Origin: Bosea sp. NBC_00550
Lineage (GTDB): Bacteria > Pseudomonadota > Alphaproteobacteria > Rhizobiales > Beijerinckiaceae
Length of the DNA: 64,000 nt
Direction of reading: 5' to 3'
Assembly (NCBI RefSeq): GCF_026020075.1
Contig: NZ_CP102772.1
Coordinates: 2,914,001-2,978,000, forward strand
Shown: positions 29,815-37,225 of the stretch, one piece after another
How positions within the stretch are numbered: the stretch's first letter is position 1
How the letters are laid out: each line of letters starts with the position of its first letter
Notes under the pieces: model-generated
What the model was told of the DNA's origin: nothing
What the model saw: only the letters and a program-made list of their open reading frames with translations
The model's database searches: none
Made by a program: the position numbers and the translations under genes

Positions 29815-30633
29815 CTAGCCGTCCTTGAGACCTCCGGAGGAGAGCCCGGCGACGATCTGGCGTTGCGCGATCACCGTCACCAGCAGCACCGGCAGCGTCA
29901 CCAGCAGCGCCGCGGCCGCCAATGGCCCCCAGGAGATCTGCTCGAAGGTCAGCGAGTTGTAGACGGCCGATGGCAGCGTGCGGCTCGCCTTGCCGCCGAG
30001 CACCACCGAGAAGATGAAGTTGTTCCAGGAGAAGATGAAGGCGAGGATGCCGCCGACGACGATGCCCGGCTTCGCCAGCGGCAGCGCGACATGGCGGAAG
30101 GCCTGCCAGCTCGTCGCGCCGTCGATGCGCGAGGCATCCTCCAGCTCCATCGGCACGTTCTCGAAATACCCGATCATGATCCAGACGATGATCGGGATGG
30201 TGATGACGAGATGGGTGATGACGAGCGCCGTGATCGTGCCGACGAGGCCGGTGATCTGGAACAGCAGGAAGAGCGGGATGAGATAGGACAAGGCCGGCGT
30301 CATCCGCGCCACCAGGATCAGCACCGCGAACTTATGCGCCTTGCCGCGCGCGATGCCGTAGCCGGCGGGCACGCCGACCAGAAGCCCGATCAGCACCGCC
30401 CCGCCGGTGACGAGGATCGAGTTCCAGAGATAGAGCCCGAAATTGTTCTGCGCGAAGACGTCGACATAGTTCTTCAGCGTCGGCGGATCGGGGATGAACA
30501 CCGGCGGAAAGGCGGTGTTGTCGAGCTCGTTCTTGAGCGACAGCGAGATCATCCAGAGGAAGACCAGCACCGCCGGCGAGACCAGCACGAAGACCGAGGC
30601 CCAGAAGCCGACCTTTTTGAGCGTGCGGGTCAT
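29815..30633 (-). CDS. Carbohydrate ABC transporter permease (MalG-like)
   Basis: A 272-residue permease with six hydrophobic helices and the EAA loop (ELEDASRIDGATSWQAFRHVALPLAKPGI). The ATG at 30633 is chosen because GAGGAG sits eight bases upstream; a GTG three codons earlier overlaps that site. It works with the permease encoded upstream and the binding protein at 31841. No ABC ATPase gene accompanies the set. Confidence 0.93.
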   Translation of the reverse strand: MTRTLKKVGFWASVFVLVSPAVLVFLWMISLSLKNELDNTAFPPVFIPDPPTLKNYVDVFAQNNFGLYLWNSILVTGGAVLIGLLVGVPAGYGIARGKAHKFAVLILVARMTPALSYLIPLFLLFQITGLVGTITALVITHLVITIPIIVWIMIGYFENVPMELEDASRIDGATSWQAFRHVALPLAKPGIVVGGILAFIFSWNNFIFSVVLGGKASRTLPSAVYNSLTFEQISWGPLAAAALLVTLPVLLVTVIAQRQIVAGLSSGGLKDG

Positions 30634-30667
30634 GGCGACCACTCCTCGCCCCGACAGGAAAGGACAC

Positions 30668-30757
30668 CGTCATCCCGGACGCAGCGAAGCGGAGTTCCGG
30701 GATCCATCGTAATGCGCCGAGCCCTCCGATGGGTCCCGGGACAAGCCCGGGATGACG
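30668..30757. repeat. REP-like palindrome between the two sugar permease genes
   Basis: Outer arms CGTCATCCCGG (30668-30678) and CCGGGATGACG (30747-30757) with internal inverted segments (GGGATCCATCG / CGATGGGTCCC). It separates two genes of one transporter. Confidence 0.75.
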
Positions 30758-30811
30758 TCGCGTTCGCAATGACGCGGAGAGACGAGGCAAGGAAGCCGGA
30801 AGAGGAGCCCA

Positions 30812-31738
30812 TCACGCGTTCCACTTCGACTTCTGCCGCGCATAGAGCAGCAGCAGCGAGAGCATGATGATGATGACGAAGAAGATCACCACGACGGCCG
30901 AGGCGTAGCCGATCTTGTAGAACTGGAAGGCCTGCAGATAGAGGAAGATGTTGAGCGTCTCCGACGCCGTTCCCGGCCCGCCCTGCGTGATCACGAAGAT
31001 CGTGTCGAAGGCCTTCAGCGCATCGATGGTGCGGATCACGATCGCCACCATGATGAAGGGCCAGACCAGCGGCAGCGTGATGTGCCGGAACATGTGCCAG
31101 TCATTGGCGCCGTCGATCAGCGCGGATTCATAAGGCTCGCGCGGCAGGCCGGCTAGGCCACCGAGCACGATCAGCATGACGAGCGGTGTCCAGTGCCAGA
31201 CCTCGACCATGACGAGGGTCGGGATCACCGTCGCCGGATCGTAGACCCAGCCCTGCGGCCCGATCCCGATCAGCGACAGCAGGTAGTTGAGCACGCCGAG
31301 CTGCGGGTGGAACATCATCGTCCAGACCAGCGCGACCGCGACCGGCGTCGCCATCATCGGCATCACGAAGATGGTGCGCAGCAGGCCCCGGAACGGGAAT
31401 TCGCGATGGAAGACCAGCGCCGCCGCCGTGCCGAACACGATGGGCAGCACCACCGCGAGGACCGTGAAATAGACCGTATGCCCCATCGACTCGAGGAAGC
31501 GCTGGTCCTTCGCCAGCTCGGCGAAATTGCCGAGGCCGACGAATTCCACGCCGCCGCCGATCTTCCAATCCTGGCCGGACATGTAGAGCGTGAACAGCCA
31601 CGGAAAGACGATCACCGCCGTGATCACCAGCACCGCCGGCAGCGAGAACAGCCAGTAGCGCGGCGTGAAATCATGCGACGCGGCAGCGGCCGGAGGCGCT
31701 GCACTGGCGAGACTTGCTGGCAGGGACGTGCTGGTCAT
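30812..31738 (-). CDS. Carbohydrate ABC transporter permease (UgpA/MalF-like)
   Basis: A 308-residue permease with six to seven hydrophobic helices; the first is YWLFSLPAVLVITAVIVFPWLFTLYMS. The EAA loop is YESALIDGANDWHMFRHITLPLVWPFI. It pairs with the MalG-like permease downstream. A repeat lies on each side of this gene, between it and its partner genes. Confidence 0.94.
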   Translation of the reverse strand: MTSTSLPASLASAAPPAAAASHDFTPRYWLFSLPAVLVITAVIVFPWLFTLYMSGQDWKIGGGVEFVGLGNFAELAKDQRFLESMGHTVYFTVLAVVLPIVFGTAAALVFHREFPFRGLLRTIFVMPMMATPVAVALVWTMMFHPQLGVLNYLLSLIGIGPQGWVYDPATVIPTLVMVEVWHWTPLVMLIVLGGLAGLPREPYESALIDGANDWHMFRHITLPLVWPFIMVAIVIRTIDALKAFDTIFVITQGGPGTASETLNIFLYLQAFQFYKIGYASAVVVIFFVIIIMLSLLLLYARQKSKWNA

Positions 31739-31748
31739 GCGTTCGAAC

Positions 31749-31830
31749 CGTCATGCCCGGGCCTGACCGGGCATCTCTTTGAAAAAGGCCCAATGGTCGC
31801 GAGATGGCCGGGTCGAGCCCGGCCATGACG
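31749..31830. repeat. REP-like double palindrome upstream of sugar permease
   Basis: GTCATGCCCGG...CCGGGCAT near 31,751-31,773 followed by GATGGCCGG...CCGGCCATGACG ending at 31,830. Lies between the binding-protein and first permease genes. Confidence 0.75.
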
Positions 31831-31840
31831 CCTATGATCC

Positions 31841-33178
31841 TCACCCCTGCTCGCTCTTGGCGAGCACCGGCGCGAAGGTCTCGGTCGCCTTCTTGAGCTC
31901 GGCCGCGACATCGGCGCCACCGATCGCATTGGTCAGCGCCACGCCGAACACGTCGCGGAATTCGGTCACCGGCACGATCTGCGGCAGGCCGGCCCGCGCG
32001 ATCTTGGCGGAGGACAGCAGGCAGTCGAAATACTGCTTGCCGAACTTCGACTGCTGGATCGTCTCGGTGTCGAGATAGGCCGAGGAACGGCCCGGCGCGC
32101 CGGCGCCGGCCTTGAGCATCGCGATCTGGTTCTTCTTGTTGGTCATGAACTGCAGGTAGAGCCAGGCCGCCTCCTTCTTCGAGGAGCCGCGCGAGATGCC
32201 CATGCCGTCGGCGAACATGCCGGCATAATGCGCCTTGGGCCCCGGCGGCGTCACGCCATAGCCGACCTTGCCGACGATGCGCGACTTGGTCGGATCCTCC
32301 AGCGGCGTGGCGAAGCCGATGCCGTCGAGCCACATCGCGGCGCGGCCCTGCATGAAGGTGGTCTGGCATTCGTTCCAGTTGAAGCCGACCTGCCCGGCCG
32401 GGCCGGTCTCCTTGTTGAGCTTGCGATAGAGATCGGCCGCCCAGATCGCCTCCGGCGTATCGGTGAGCAGCTTGCCCTCCGGCGAGGTCGTCTCCATGCC
32501 CTGTCCGAGCATCAGCGAGGTCCAGACCGGGACATTGGCGTTCTTCAGGCCGCGCGAGACGAAGCCGGCGATGCCCTTCGCAGGATCGTGCAGCTTCTGC
32601 GCGACGGTGAACATCTCGTCCATCGTCTTCGGGTAGGCCACGCCCTTCGCGTCGAAGAGCTCCTTGTTGTAGTAGACCATCCAGTAATCGACGAAAAACG
32701 GGATCGTATCGAGCGCCCCGTCGGCCTGCCGCGCATAGGCGACCGGGCCGGCGCCGAAATCGGCAAAGTCGAAATCGGGCGCCGTCAGCGCGGGGTTCTT
32801 GATGTAGGGATCGAGGTTCTCGAACCACTTGCCCTTCGCCGCCATGCGCTTCTGGACGTGCAGCGAGATGCCGCTGACGTCGAAGCTCGGCTTGCCCGAG
32901 GCGAACTCGATCACCGCCTTCTGGCGCTGCTGCTGCTCCGGCACCTGCTCGGCCGAGACCTTGATGCCGGTGAGTTCGGTGAACTCCTTTTCCGCCGCCT
33001 GCATCAGGTCGGAGCGCGGGTTCTTGACCAGCAGCACGTCGATCGACTGGCCGGAGAATTTCTTCCAGTCGAACGCGCCTTGCGCCTGCGCCTTCCGCAG
33101 CACCAGCGGCGAGGCGATCGCGGCGGCCGCGCCGCCCAGAAGAACGCGGCGGGTCGGTTTCAGAATGCTGTCGGTCAT
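31841..33178 (-). CDS. Sugar ABC transporter substrate-binding protein
   Basis: A 445-residue extracellular solute-binding protein family 1 member. The start at 33178 (MTDSILKPTRRVLLGGAAAAIAS) gives a Tat-type signal peptide. Typical features are AEKEFTELTGIKVSAEQVPEQQQRQKAVIEFASG, FVDYWMVYYNKELFDAKG and a C-terminal set of aromatic residues. It is the first gene of the ABC operon and divergent from the lactonase gene, with a putative operator between. Ligand probably a mono- or oligosaccharide related to fucose. Confidence 0.93.
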   Translation of the reverse strand: MTDSILKPTRRVLLGGAAAAIASPLVLRKAQAQGAFDWKKFSGQSIDVLLVKNPRSDLMQAAEKEFTELTGIKVSAEQVPEQQQRQKAVIEFASGKPSFDVSGISLHVQKRMAAKGKWFENLDPYIKNPALTAPDFDFADFGAGPVAYARQADGALDTIPFFVDYWMVYYNKELFDAKGVAYPKTMDEMFTVAQKLHDPAKGIAGFVSRGLKNANVPVWTSLMLGQGMETTSPEGKLLTDTPEAIWAADLYRKLNKETGPAGQVGFNWNECQTTFMQGRAAMWLDGIGFATPLEDPTKSRIVGKVGYGVTPPGPKAHYAGMFADGMGISRGSSKKEAAWLYLQFMTNKKNQIAMLKAGAGAPGRSSAYLDTETIQQSKFGKQYFDCLLSSAKIARAGLPQIVPVTEFRDVFGVALTNAIGGADVAAELKKATETFAPVLAKSEQG

Positions 33179-33304
33179 CGGCGTCCTCCCCAGGACAAAA
33201 GGCTGCCCTTTGCGGGCTTTCAGGTCGCGCGGAACTGGAAGGAAGCACCGCTTCCGTCTCCCGCGATCGGGGTGGACGCTAATCCGCTTTCGAGGCGGTT
33301 GCAA

Positions 33305-33318
33305 GCTAACATGTTGGC
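33305..33318 (+). promoter_or_regulatory. Candidate GntR operator in the lactonase/ABC divergent promoter
   Basis: GCTAACATGTTGGC, a 14-bp palindrome with one mismatched pair, in the 201-base gap between the binding-protein gene and the lactonase gene. It shares CTAACATGT with 29,760-29,773. Confidence 0.5.
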
Positions 33319-33379
33319 GTGCACATAGTGGCGCCGCGCCGGCCCTGCCCGGCCTTGAGCCCATCCGCGAGAGCCGCCG

Positions 33380-34240
33380 GTGAAGAGTCCGCCCCGCATC
33401 GATTCACACCAGCATTTCTGGCGGCTCGCCCGCGGCGATTATGGCTGGCTGACGCCCGCGCTCAAGCCCATCCATCGCGACTTCGAACCCGCCGACCTCG
33501 CCCCGCATCTCGCCGAACACGGCATCGCCGCGACCATCCTCGTCCAGGCCGCCCCGACCGAGGCGGAGACGCTCTTCCTGCTCGAAACCGCCGCCGCGAC
33601 GCCCTTCGTCGCCGGGGTGGTGGGCTGGGCCGATTTCGAGGCACCCGACGCCCCCGCCCGCATCGCCGCGCTCGCCGCCGACCCGCTGCTGGTGGGCCTG
33701 CGGCCGATGGTGCAGGACATTCCCGATCCGAACTGGCTCGCGCGGCCGGACCTTACCCCCGCCTTCGCCGCGCTCAAGGCCCACGGCCTCGTCTTCGACG
33801 CGCTGGTGAAGCCGGCGCAGATCCCGGCGCTGCTCGCCCTGCTCGACCGCGAGACCGAGCTTCCGGTCGTGATCGATCACGGCGCCAAGCCGGACCTCAC
33901 CGGCGCCGATCTCTCCGCCTGGCGTGCCGGCATCGCGGCGCTGGCCGCCCGGCCGAACACGGTCTGCAAGCTCTCCGGCCTCGTCACCGAGGCGCCGCCC
34001 GGCTGGCGCGAGGCGACGCTGGCGCCGGCCGTCGCCCAGCTCCTCGCCTGCTTCGGACCGGAGCGCCTGCTCTGGGGCAGCGACTGGCCGGTCGCGACGC
34101 TTCGCGCCTCCTACGACCAGTGGCTCGCCACGGCCGAGCGGCTCACCGCCACGCTCTCCGAACCCGAGCGCGCCGCGATCTTCGGCGGCAACGCCGCCCG
34201 CATTTATCTGACGAAGAGGGGGCGCCGCCCGGCAGCCTAG
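33380..34240 (+). CDS. Amidohydrolase family lactonase (L-fuconolactonase-like)
   Basis: A 286-residue COG3618-type metal-dependent hydrolase. It starts at GTG with the family hallmark IDSHQHFW. Other motifs are GVVGWADFEAPDAPARI, GLRPMVQDIPDPNWLARPDL, VIDHGAKPD, KLSGLVTEA and LLWGSDWPVA, all as in L-fuconolactone and related sugar lactonases. It would open a sugar-acid lactone in a non-phosphorylating pathway. The start has only a weak ribosome-binding site. It is divergent from the ABC binding-protein gene and followed by fucU. Confidence 0.9.
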   Translation: MKSPPRIDSHQHFWRLARGDYGWLTPALKPIHRDFEPADLAPHLAEHGIAATILVQAAPTEAETLFLLETAAATPFVAGVVGWADFEAPDAPARIAALAADPLLVGLRPMVQDIPDPNWLARPDLTPAFAALKAHGLVFDALVKPAQIPALLALLDRETELPVVIDHGAKPDLTGADLSAWRAGIAALAARPNTVCKLSGLVTEAPPGWREATLAPAVAQLLACFGPERLLWGSDWPVATLRASYDQWLATAERLTATLSEPERAAIFGGNAARIYLTKRGRRPAA

Positions 34241-34260
34241 CCATTGCCAACTTCACCTCT

Positions 34261-34379
34261 CAGCCCTCATCCTGAGGAGCGGCCGTGAGGCCGCGTCTCG
34301 AAGGATGATCCAGCTCGCTTAGGAGCCTCCTGGAGCATCCTTCGAGACGGCGCTGACGCGCCTCCTCAGGATGAGGGCT
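34261..34379. repeat. Long inverted repeat (CAGCCCTCATCCTGAGGAGC class), lactonase-fucU gap
   Basis: Left arm 34261-34280 is identical to the arm at 21632-21651. The right arm is CTCCTCAGGATGAGGGCT at 34362-34379. Inner segments (CTCGAAGGATG / CATCCTTCGAG) are also inverted. Confidence 0.85.
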
Positions 34380-34396
34380 CGCCAAGGAACCCCGCC

Positions 34397-34852
34397 ATGC
34401 TGAAGAACCTCGATCCCGTGCTCTCCGCAGACCTGCTCTGGGTGCTCGCCGCCATGGGCCATGGCGACGACCTCGCGCTGGTCGATGCCAACCACCCGGC
34501 CGAGACGATCGCCAGTTCGACCACGAGCGGCAGGCTGATCCGCCTGCCCGGCCTGACGATGCAGCGCGCCGCGCGCGCCATCCTCTCGGTGCTGCCGATC
34601 GACGATTTCGAGCCGGAGCCGCTGAGACGCATGGAGGTGGTGGGGAATGCGGCGGCGCTGCCGGATGTGCAGCGCGCCGTGCAAGGCGAGATCGATGCGG
34701 CGCTCGGCCGCCCCGCCCAGCTGGCGGGGATCGAGCGCTTCGCCTTCTACGCGGCGGCGCGGGGCGCCTTCGCGGTGGTGCAGGTCGGCGATCCCCGACC
34801 CTATGGCTGCTTCCTGCTGCGCAAGGGCGTCATCGCCGGGGAGCCGGGCTGA
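34397..34852 (+). CDS. fucU: L-fucose mutarotase (RbsD/FucU family)
   Basis: A 151-residue RbsD/FucU protein that interconverts sugar anomers. It begins MLKNLDPVLSADLLWVLAAMGHGDDLALVDANHPA, with the catalytic histidine in GHGD and the family aspartate. The FucU rather than RbsD pattern (FYAAARGAFAVVQVGDPRPYGCFLLRKGVI) supports fucose. It lies after the lactonase gene and fits an L-fucose or similar pathway. Its last 23 bases overlap the convergent gene on the other strand. Confidence 0.92.
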   Translation: MLKNLDPVLSADLLWVLAAMGHGDDLALVDANHPAETIASSTTSGRLIRLPGLTMQRAARAILSVLPIDDFEPEPLRRMEVVGNAAALPDVQRAVQGEIDAALGRPAQLAGIERFAFYAAARGAFAVVQVGDPRPYGCFLLRKGVIAGEPG

Positions 34853-35345
34853 GGCCCCGCCCCGGCCGCGACAGGGCGCCGCCCTCGCGCTCGGCGGCCT
34901 GCGCCTGCCGCACCCGCGCGGCGCGCGCGGCCTCGCCCTCGGGCGGCTGTGGTGGCCGCGCGGCACGCTTCGCCCTGACCGCCGGCGGCGGCACGGGTTC
35001 GGGCGGCGGTGCTGGCGGCATGGGCTCCGTCGTGGCCTGCCGGTGCTCGTCGAGACGCCGCCGCGCCTCGCGATCGGACTCCTCGGGGCTGAGCCCGGCG
35101 CTGCGCGCCTTCACCACGAGACGGAGATATTGCTTCTCGGACTCGGGCATGGCGTCGAAGAAGTCGCGCATGCAGGCACCCGGATCGGGATTTTGGCAGG
35201 CGCTGCCGCGGCGGCAGGCCTTGTGCGGGCAGAAGGACCAGACCTTGAACGCGTCGACGACCATGCGGTGCCGGCGGTCCATCTCCCTCTTGTAGTCCGC
35301 GCTCCATTGCGCCTGCTCGGGCGTCTGCCAGGGTTCCCGCTGCAT
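34830..35345 (-). CDS. Hypothetical protein with a four-cysteine motif
   Basis: A 171-residue protein of unknown function. The start at 35345 (MQREPWQTPEQ) follows GGGAGCAGGA. Residues 39-58 hold C-x4-C-x5-C-x7-C (CPHKACRRGSACQNPDPGAC), suggesting a metal-binding knuckle. The middle is helical and charged; the last 70 residues are Pro/Ala/Arg-rich and probably disordered. Similar small Cys proteins are known to me from Hyphomicrobiales without an assigned role. It is convergent with fucU, overlapping by 23 bases. Confidence 0.7.
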   Translation of the reverse strand: MQREPWQTPEQAQWSADYKREMDRRHRMVVDAFKVWSFCPHKACRRGSACQNPDPGACMRDFFDAMPESEKQYLRLVVKARSAGLSPEESDREARRRLDEHRQATTEPMPPAPPPEPVPPPAVRAKRAARPPQPPEGEAARAARVRQAQAAEREGGALSRPGRGLSPAPRR

Positions 35346-35448
35346 GTTCCTGCTCCCGCTCGTTGCCCTTGCGATCCGCGTCACGCCCGGCCTCGCCTCA
35401 CGCGTCATGTCCGGGCCTGCCTCTCGCGCCCTGACGGCTTGCGTCCCG

Positions 35449-35550
35449 CGTCATGCCCGGGCTTGACCCGGGCATCTCCTGACGAGGAGGCTTTGGAGCC
35501 TTGTCCGGCCCGAGATTCTCGGGTCTCCCTGCGGTCGCCCGAGAATGACG
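35449..35550. repeat. REP-like double palindrome
   Basis: CGTCATGCCCGGGCTTGACCC...GGGCAT followed by GAGATTCTCGGG...CCCGAGAATGACG. Same two-part design as 45299-45393. Confidence 0.75.
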
Positions 35551-35819
35551 CACGTGTTTTCGCCCGCCCGCACTTGCGCGCGAGCGTTTTGAAATTCGAG
35601 GGGCAGCGGAGCGCCGCGAGGCGCGGGGGTATCGGGCCGCTTCCATTGAGCCAGGATGCGGCGCGGAAGGATTGAGCCACCTTCCGCACGCCCGTGGCGC
35701 TCCGCCTATCGGCGTTCTCATCTAGACTCCGGGCCGCGCTTCTACGGCTCTCCGGTTCCGGTCCCGCTCGCCTCGACGCCAGTTCGGCACGGAGCGCGCT
35801 GCGCTCCGCTTTGTCTCGT

Positions 35820-35865
35820 GCATCGGATGGTCCCGAAAAGTGGGTCGCACTTCCCGGTCCGATGC
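35820..35865. repeat. Palindromic repeat (GCATCGG...CCGATGC)
   Basis: Arms GCATCGG (35820-35826) and CCGATGC (35859-35865) around GGTCCCGAAAAGTGGGTCGC, a style of intergenic repeat widespread in Hyphomicrobiales. Confidence 0.6.
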
Positions 35866-36163
35866 CGGCCTCGTCGCGTCTCGGGTTGCAGGACCTTTCC
35901 CTTCGAGCCTCCCAGCGAGCTCCTCGCGCAGGGGCCGTAGTACCCCCAGAGCGGTGCCCCGAAGCCTCCCGGGACTGGCTTGCAAGGCCAGCCGCAGGCG
36001 CCGCCCCCATCCCGCCACACGACATGCCTCCGGATGGCTGCCCCTCGGGGATGAGGTGGGCCGAGGATAGGGGCGACACGGGAGGGCGGGGATAAGTTTT
36101 GTGAGGGCGACGCAGCATCGCCGCGCGCTCGTTAGAGCATGCTGATTTTGTACGGAACCACGC

Positions 36164-36259
36164 CGTCATCCCGGGCTTGACCCGGGATGCATGCCGGAGC
36201 CTGTCCGAGGATCCCCGGGCATGGATCCCGGATCTGCGCTTCGCTCCGTCCGAGATGAC
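36164..36259. repeat. REP-like palindrome (CGTCATCCCGGG class)
   Basis: CGTCATCCCGGGCTTGACCC...GGGATGCATGCC, then ATGGATCCCGG and a degenerate closing arm GTCCGAGATGAC. Related to 47393-47489. A shorter palindrome, ATGCCCGG/CCGGGCAT, lies at 36386-36408. Confidence 0.7.
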
Positions 36260-36442
36260 CATCACTTCCACGAAAACGCGGCAGGCTCTAGCGTCGGGCT
36301 TGTCCCGACCACCCACGTCTCACACCGGAACGATCAGCCAGGCCATCCCCGACGCCGGCCCCTTCATCAGGCCCGCAAGACGTGGATGCCCGGCGCAAGG
36401 CCGGGCATGACGGCGCGCCCCGTATTCAGCGCGGCGCGCCCC

Positions 36443-36703
36443 TCACGCCCCCTTGGCGATGGCCTGCTTCAGCCGCGCGACGGCCTCGGCCGCGCCGGAC
36501 CTGACGTTGATCTCCAGTGTCGGCGCCTCGCGCTCGATCATCTCGATGAGCACTTCGGGCGTGATCTCGGCCCGCGCCGCGGTGAGCTTCAGCACGGCAT
36601 TGGCGATGATGTTGGGCCAGTACGCCGCCCCGCCCTTGGCCAGCCCCTTGGCCTTGCGGCCCTCGAATTCCTGGGCGAGCTGTTCGGGGGTCTTTTTGGC
36701 CAT
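36443..36703 (-). CDS. Small conserved hypothetical protein
   Basis: An 86-residue protein starting MAKKTPEQLAQEFEGRKAKGLAKGG. It is charged and mostly helical with no transmembrane segment or recognisable domain. The start at 36703 is preferred over an in-frame ATG 16 codons upstream, because the protein-like composition begins there; the ribosome-binding site is weak. It lies just left of the AT-rich island and has the local high-G+C codon use, so it marks the conserved chromosome edge. Confidence 0.6.
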   Translation of the reverse strand: MAKKTPEQLAQEFEGRKAKGLAKGGAAYWPNIIANAVLKLTAARAEITPEVLIEMIEREAPTLEINVRSGAAEAVARLKQAIAKGA

Positions 36704-36856
36704 GGGGAGAGTTCCGAGAATCGCTTTGGGCGGTGAGCCTAGCGCATCCAACTGAAAAGGGGCGCGATGGTTATCGCTTCAGCCGGAAAGCGTGCCCGAA
36801 CTTCAGCTGTTAAAGGCGCCGCATCGGAATTTTCAAGTGCGGTCACGAAATGAACG

Positions 36857-36877
36857 ACTTAACGCATGGCGTTAAGT
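36857..36877. promoter_or_regulatory. 21-bp palindromic operator of the toxin-antitoxin island
   Basis: Perfect 9-base arms ACTTAACGC (36857-36865) and GCGTTAAGT (36869-36877) with a 3-base centre, 39 bases before the toxin start. This is the expected shape of an autoregulatory HigA operator. Confidence 0.7.
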
Positions 36878-36916
36878 AGTGTTGACGAGGCATCATCATC
36901 ATGGTACCGCTCGAAA

Positions 36917-37225
36917 ATGCTCATTGAGTTCTCGAACCCTCGCGTTGCGCTGATTGAGACAGATCGTGCTGCTGAAACCGGCTTGCCGGTAGCGGTCATT
37001 CAACAGGCGCGACAGCGCCTTAATCTGGCTCGGGCTGCTCCGGATTTAGATACCATGCTAGCTTGGAGAAGCCTTGGATATATCCCGGAAAGTGAGGCGA
37101 ACAAAATTCGAGGAGCAATTCTGATCGGTCAGCAATGGTCCCTCCAGATACAAGTCGACGAACGCAGTGTACCGCACAAATTAAGAATCATGACACTACA
37201 AGAGCACGCTCGAGGGGTTGCATAG
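36917..37225 (+). CDS. HigB-like (RelE/ParE superfamily) toxin
   Basis: A 102-residue protein resembling plasmid-maintenance killer toxins, which cleave mRNA on the ribosome. Supporting features are small size, a basic helix (AVIQQARQRLNLARAAPDLDTMLAWRSLGYI), a beta-rich end (WSLQIQVDERSVPHKLRIMTLQEHARGVA) and the antitoxin gene starting directly after its stop. The ATG at 36917 is preferred; an earlier in-frame ATG at 36866 lies inside the palindromic operator. The DNA is clearly AT-richer than its neighbours, suggesting transfer. Confidence 0.75.
   Translation: MLIEFSNPRVALIETDRAAETGLPVAVIQQARQRLNLARAAPDLDTMLAWRSLGYIPESEANKIRGAILIGQQWSLQIQVDERSVPHKLRIMTLQEHARGVA

Larger units (their letters stand above)
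35346..36442. other. 1.1-kb gene-free stretch rich in palindromic repeats
   Basis: No reading frame here looks like a protein: all are Arg/Ser/Pro/Gly-rich and lie across repeat palindromes (35449-35550, 35820-35865, 36164-36259, 36386-36408). The rest shows nothing I can name. Confidence 0.6.

Noticed and set aside
35405-36316. 303-codon minus-strand frame and 133-codon plus-strand frame in the repeat cluster
   Set aside because: Both run through REP-like palindromes, are Arg/Ser/Gly-rich and have no ribosome-binding site or domain.
36866-36916. Upstream ATG that would lengthen the HigB-like toxin by 17 residues
   Set aside because: It lies inside the perfect palindromic operator and the added residues do not fit the toxin family.
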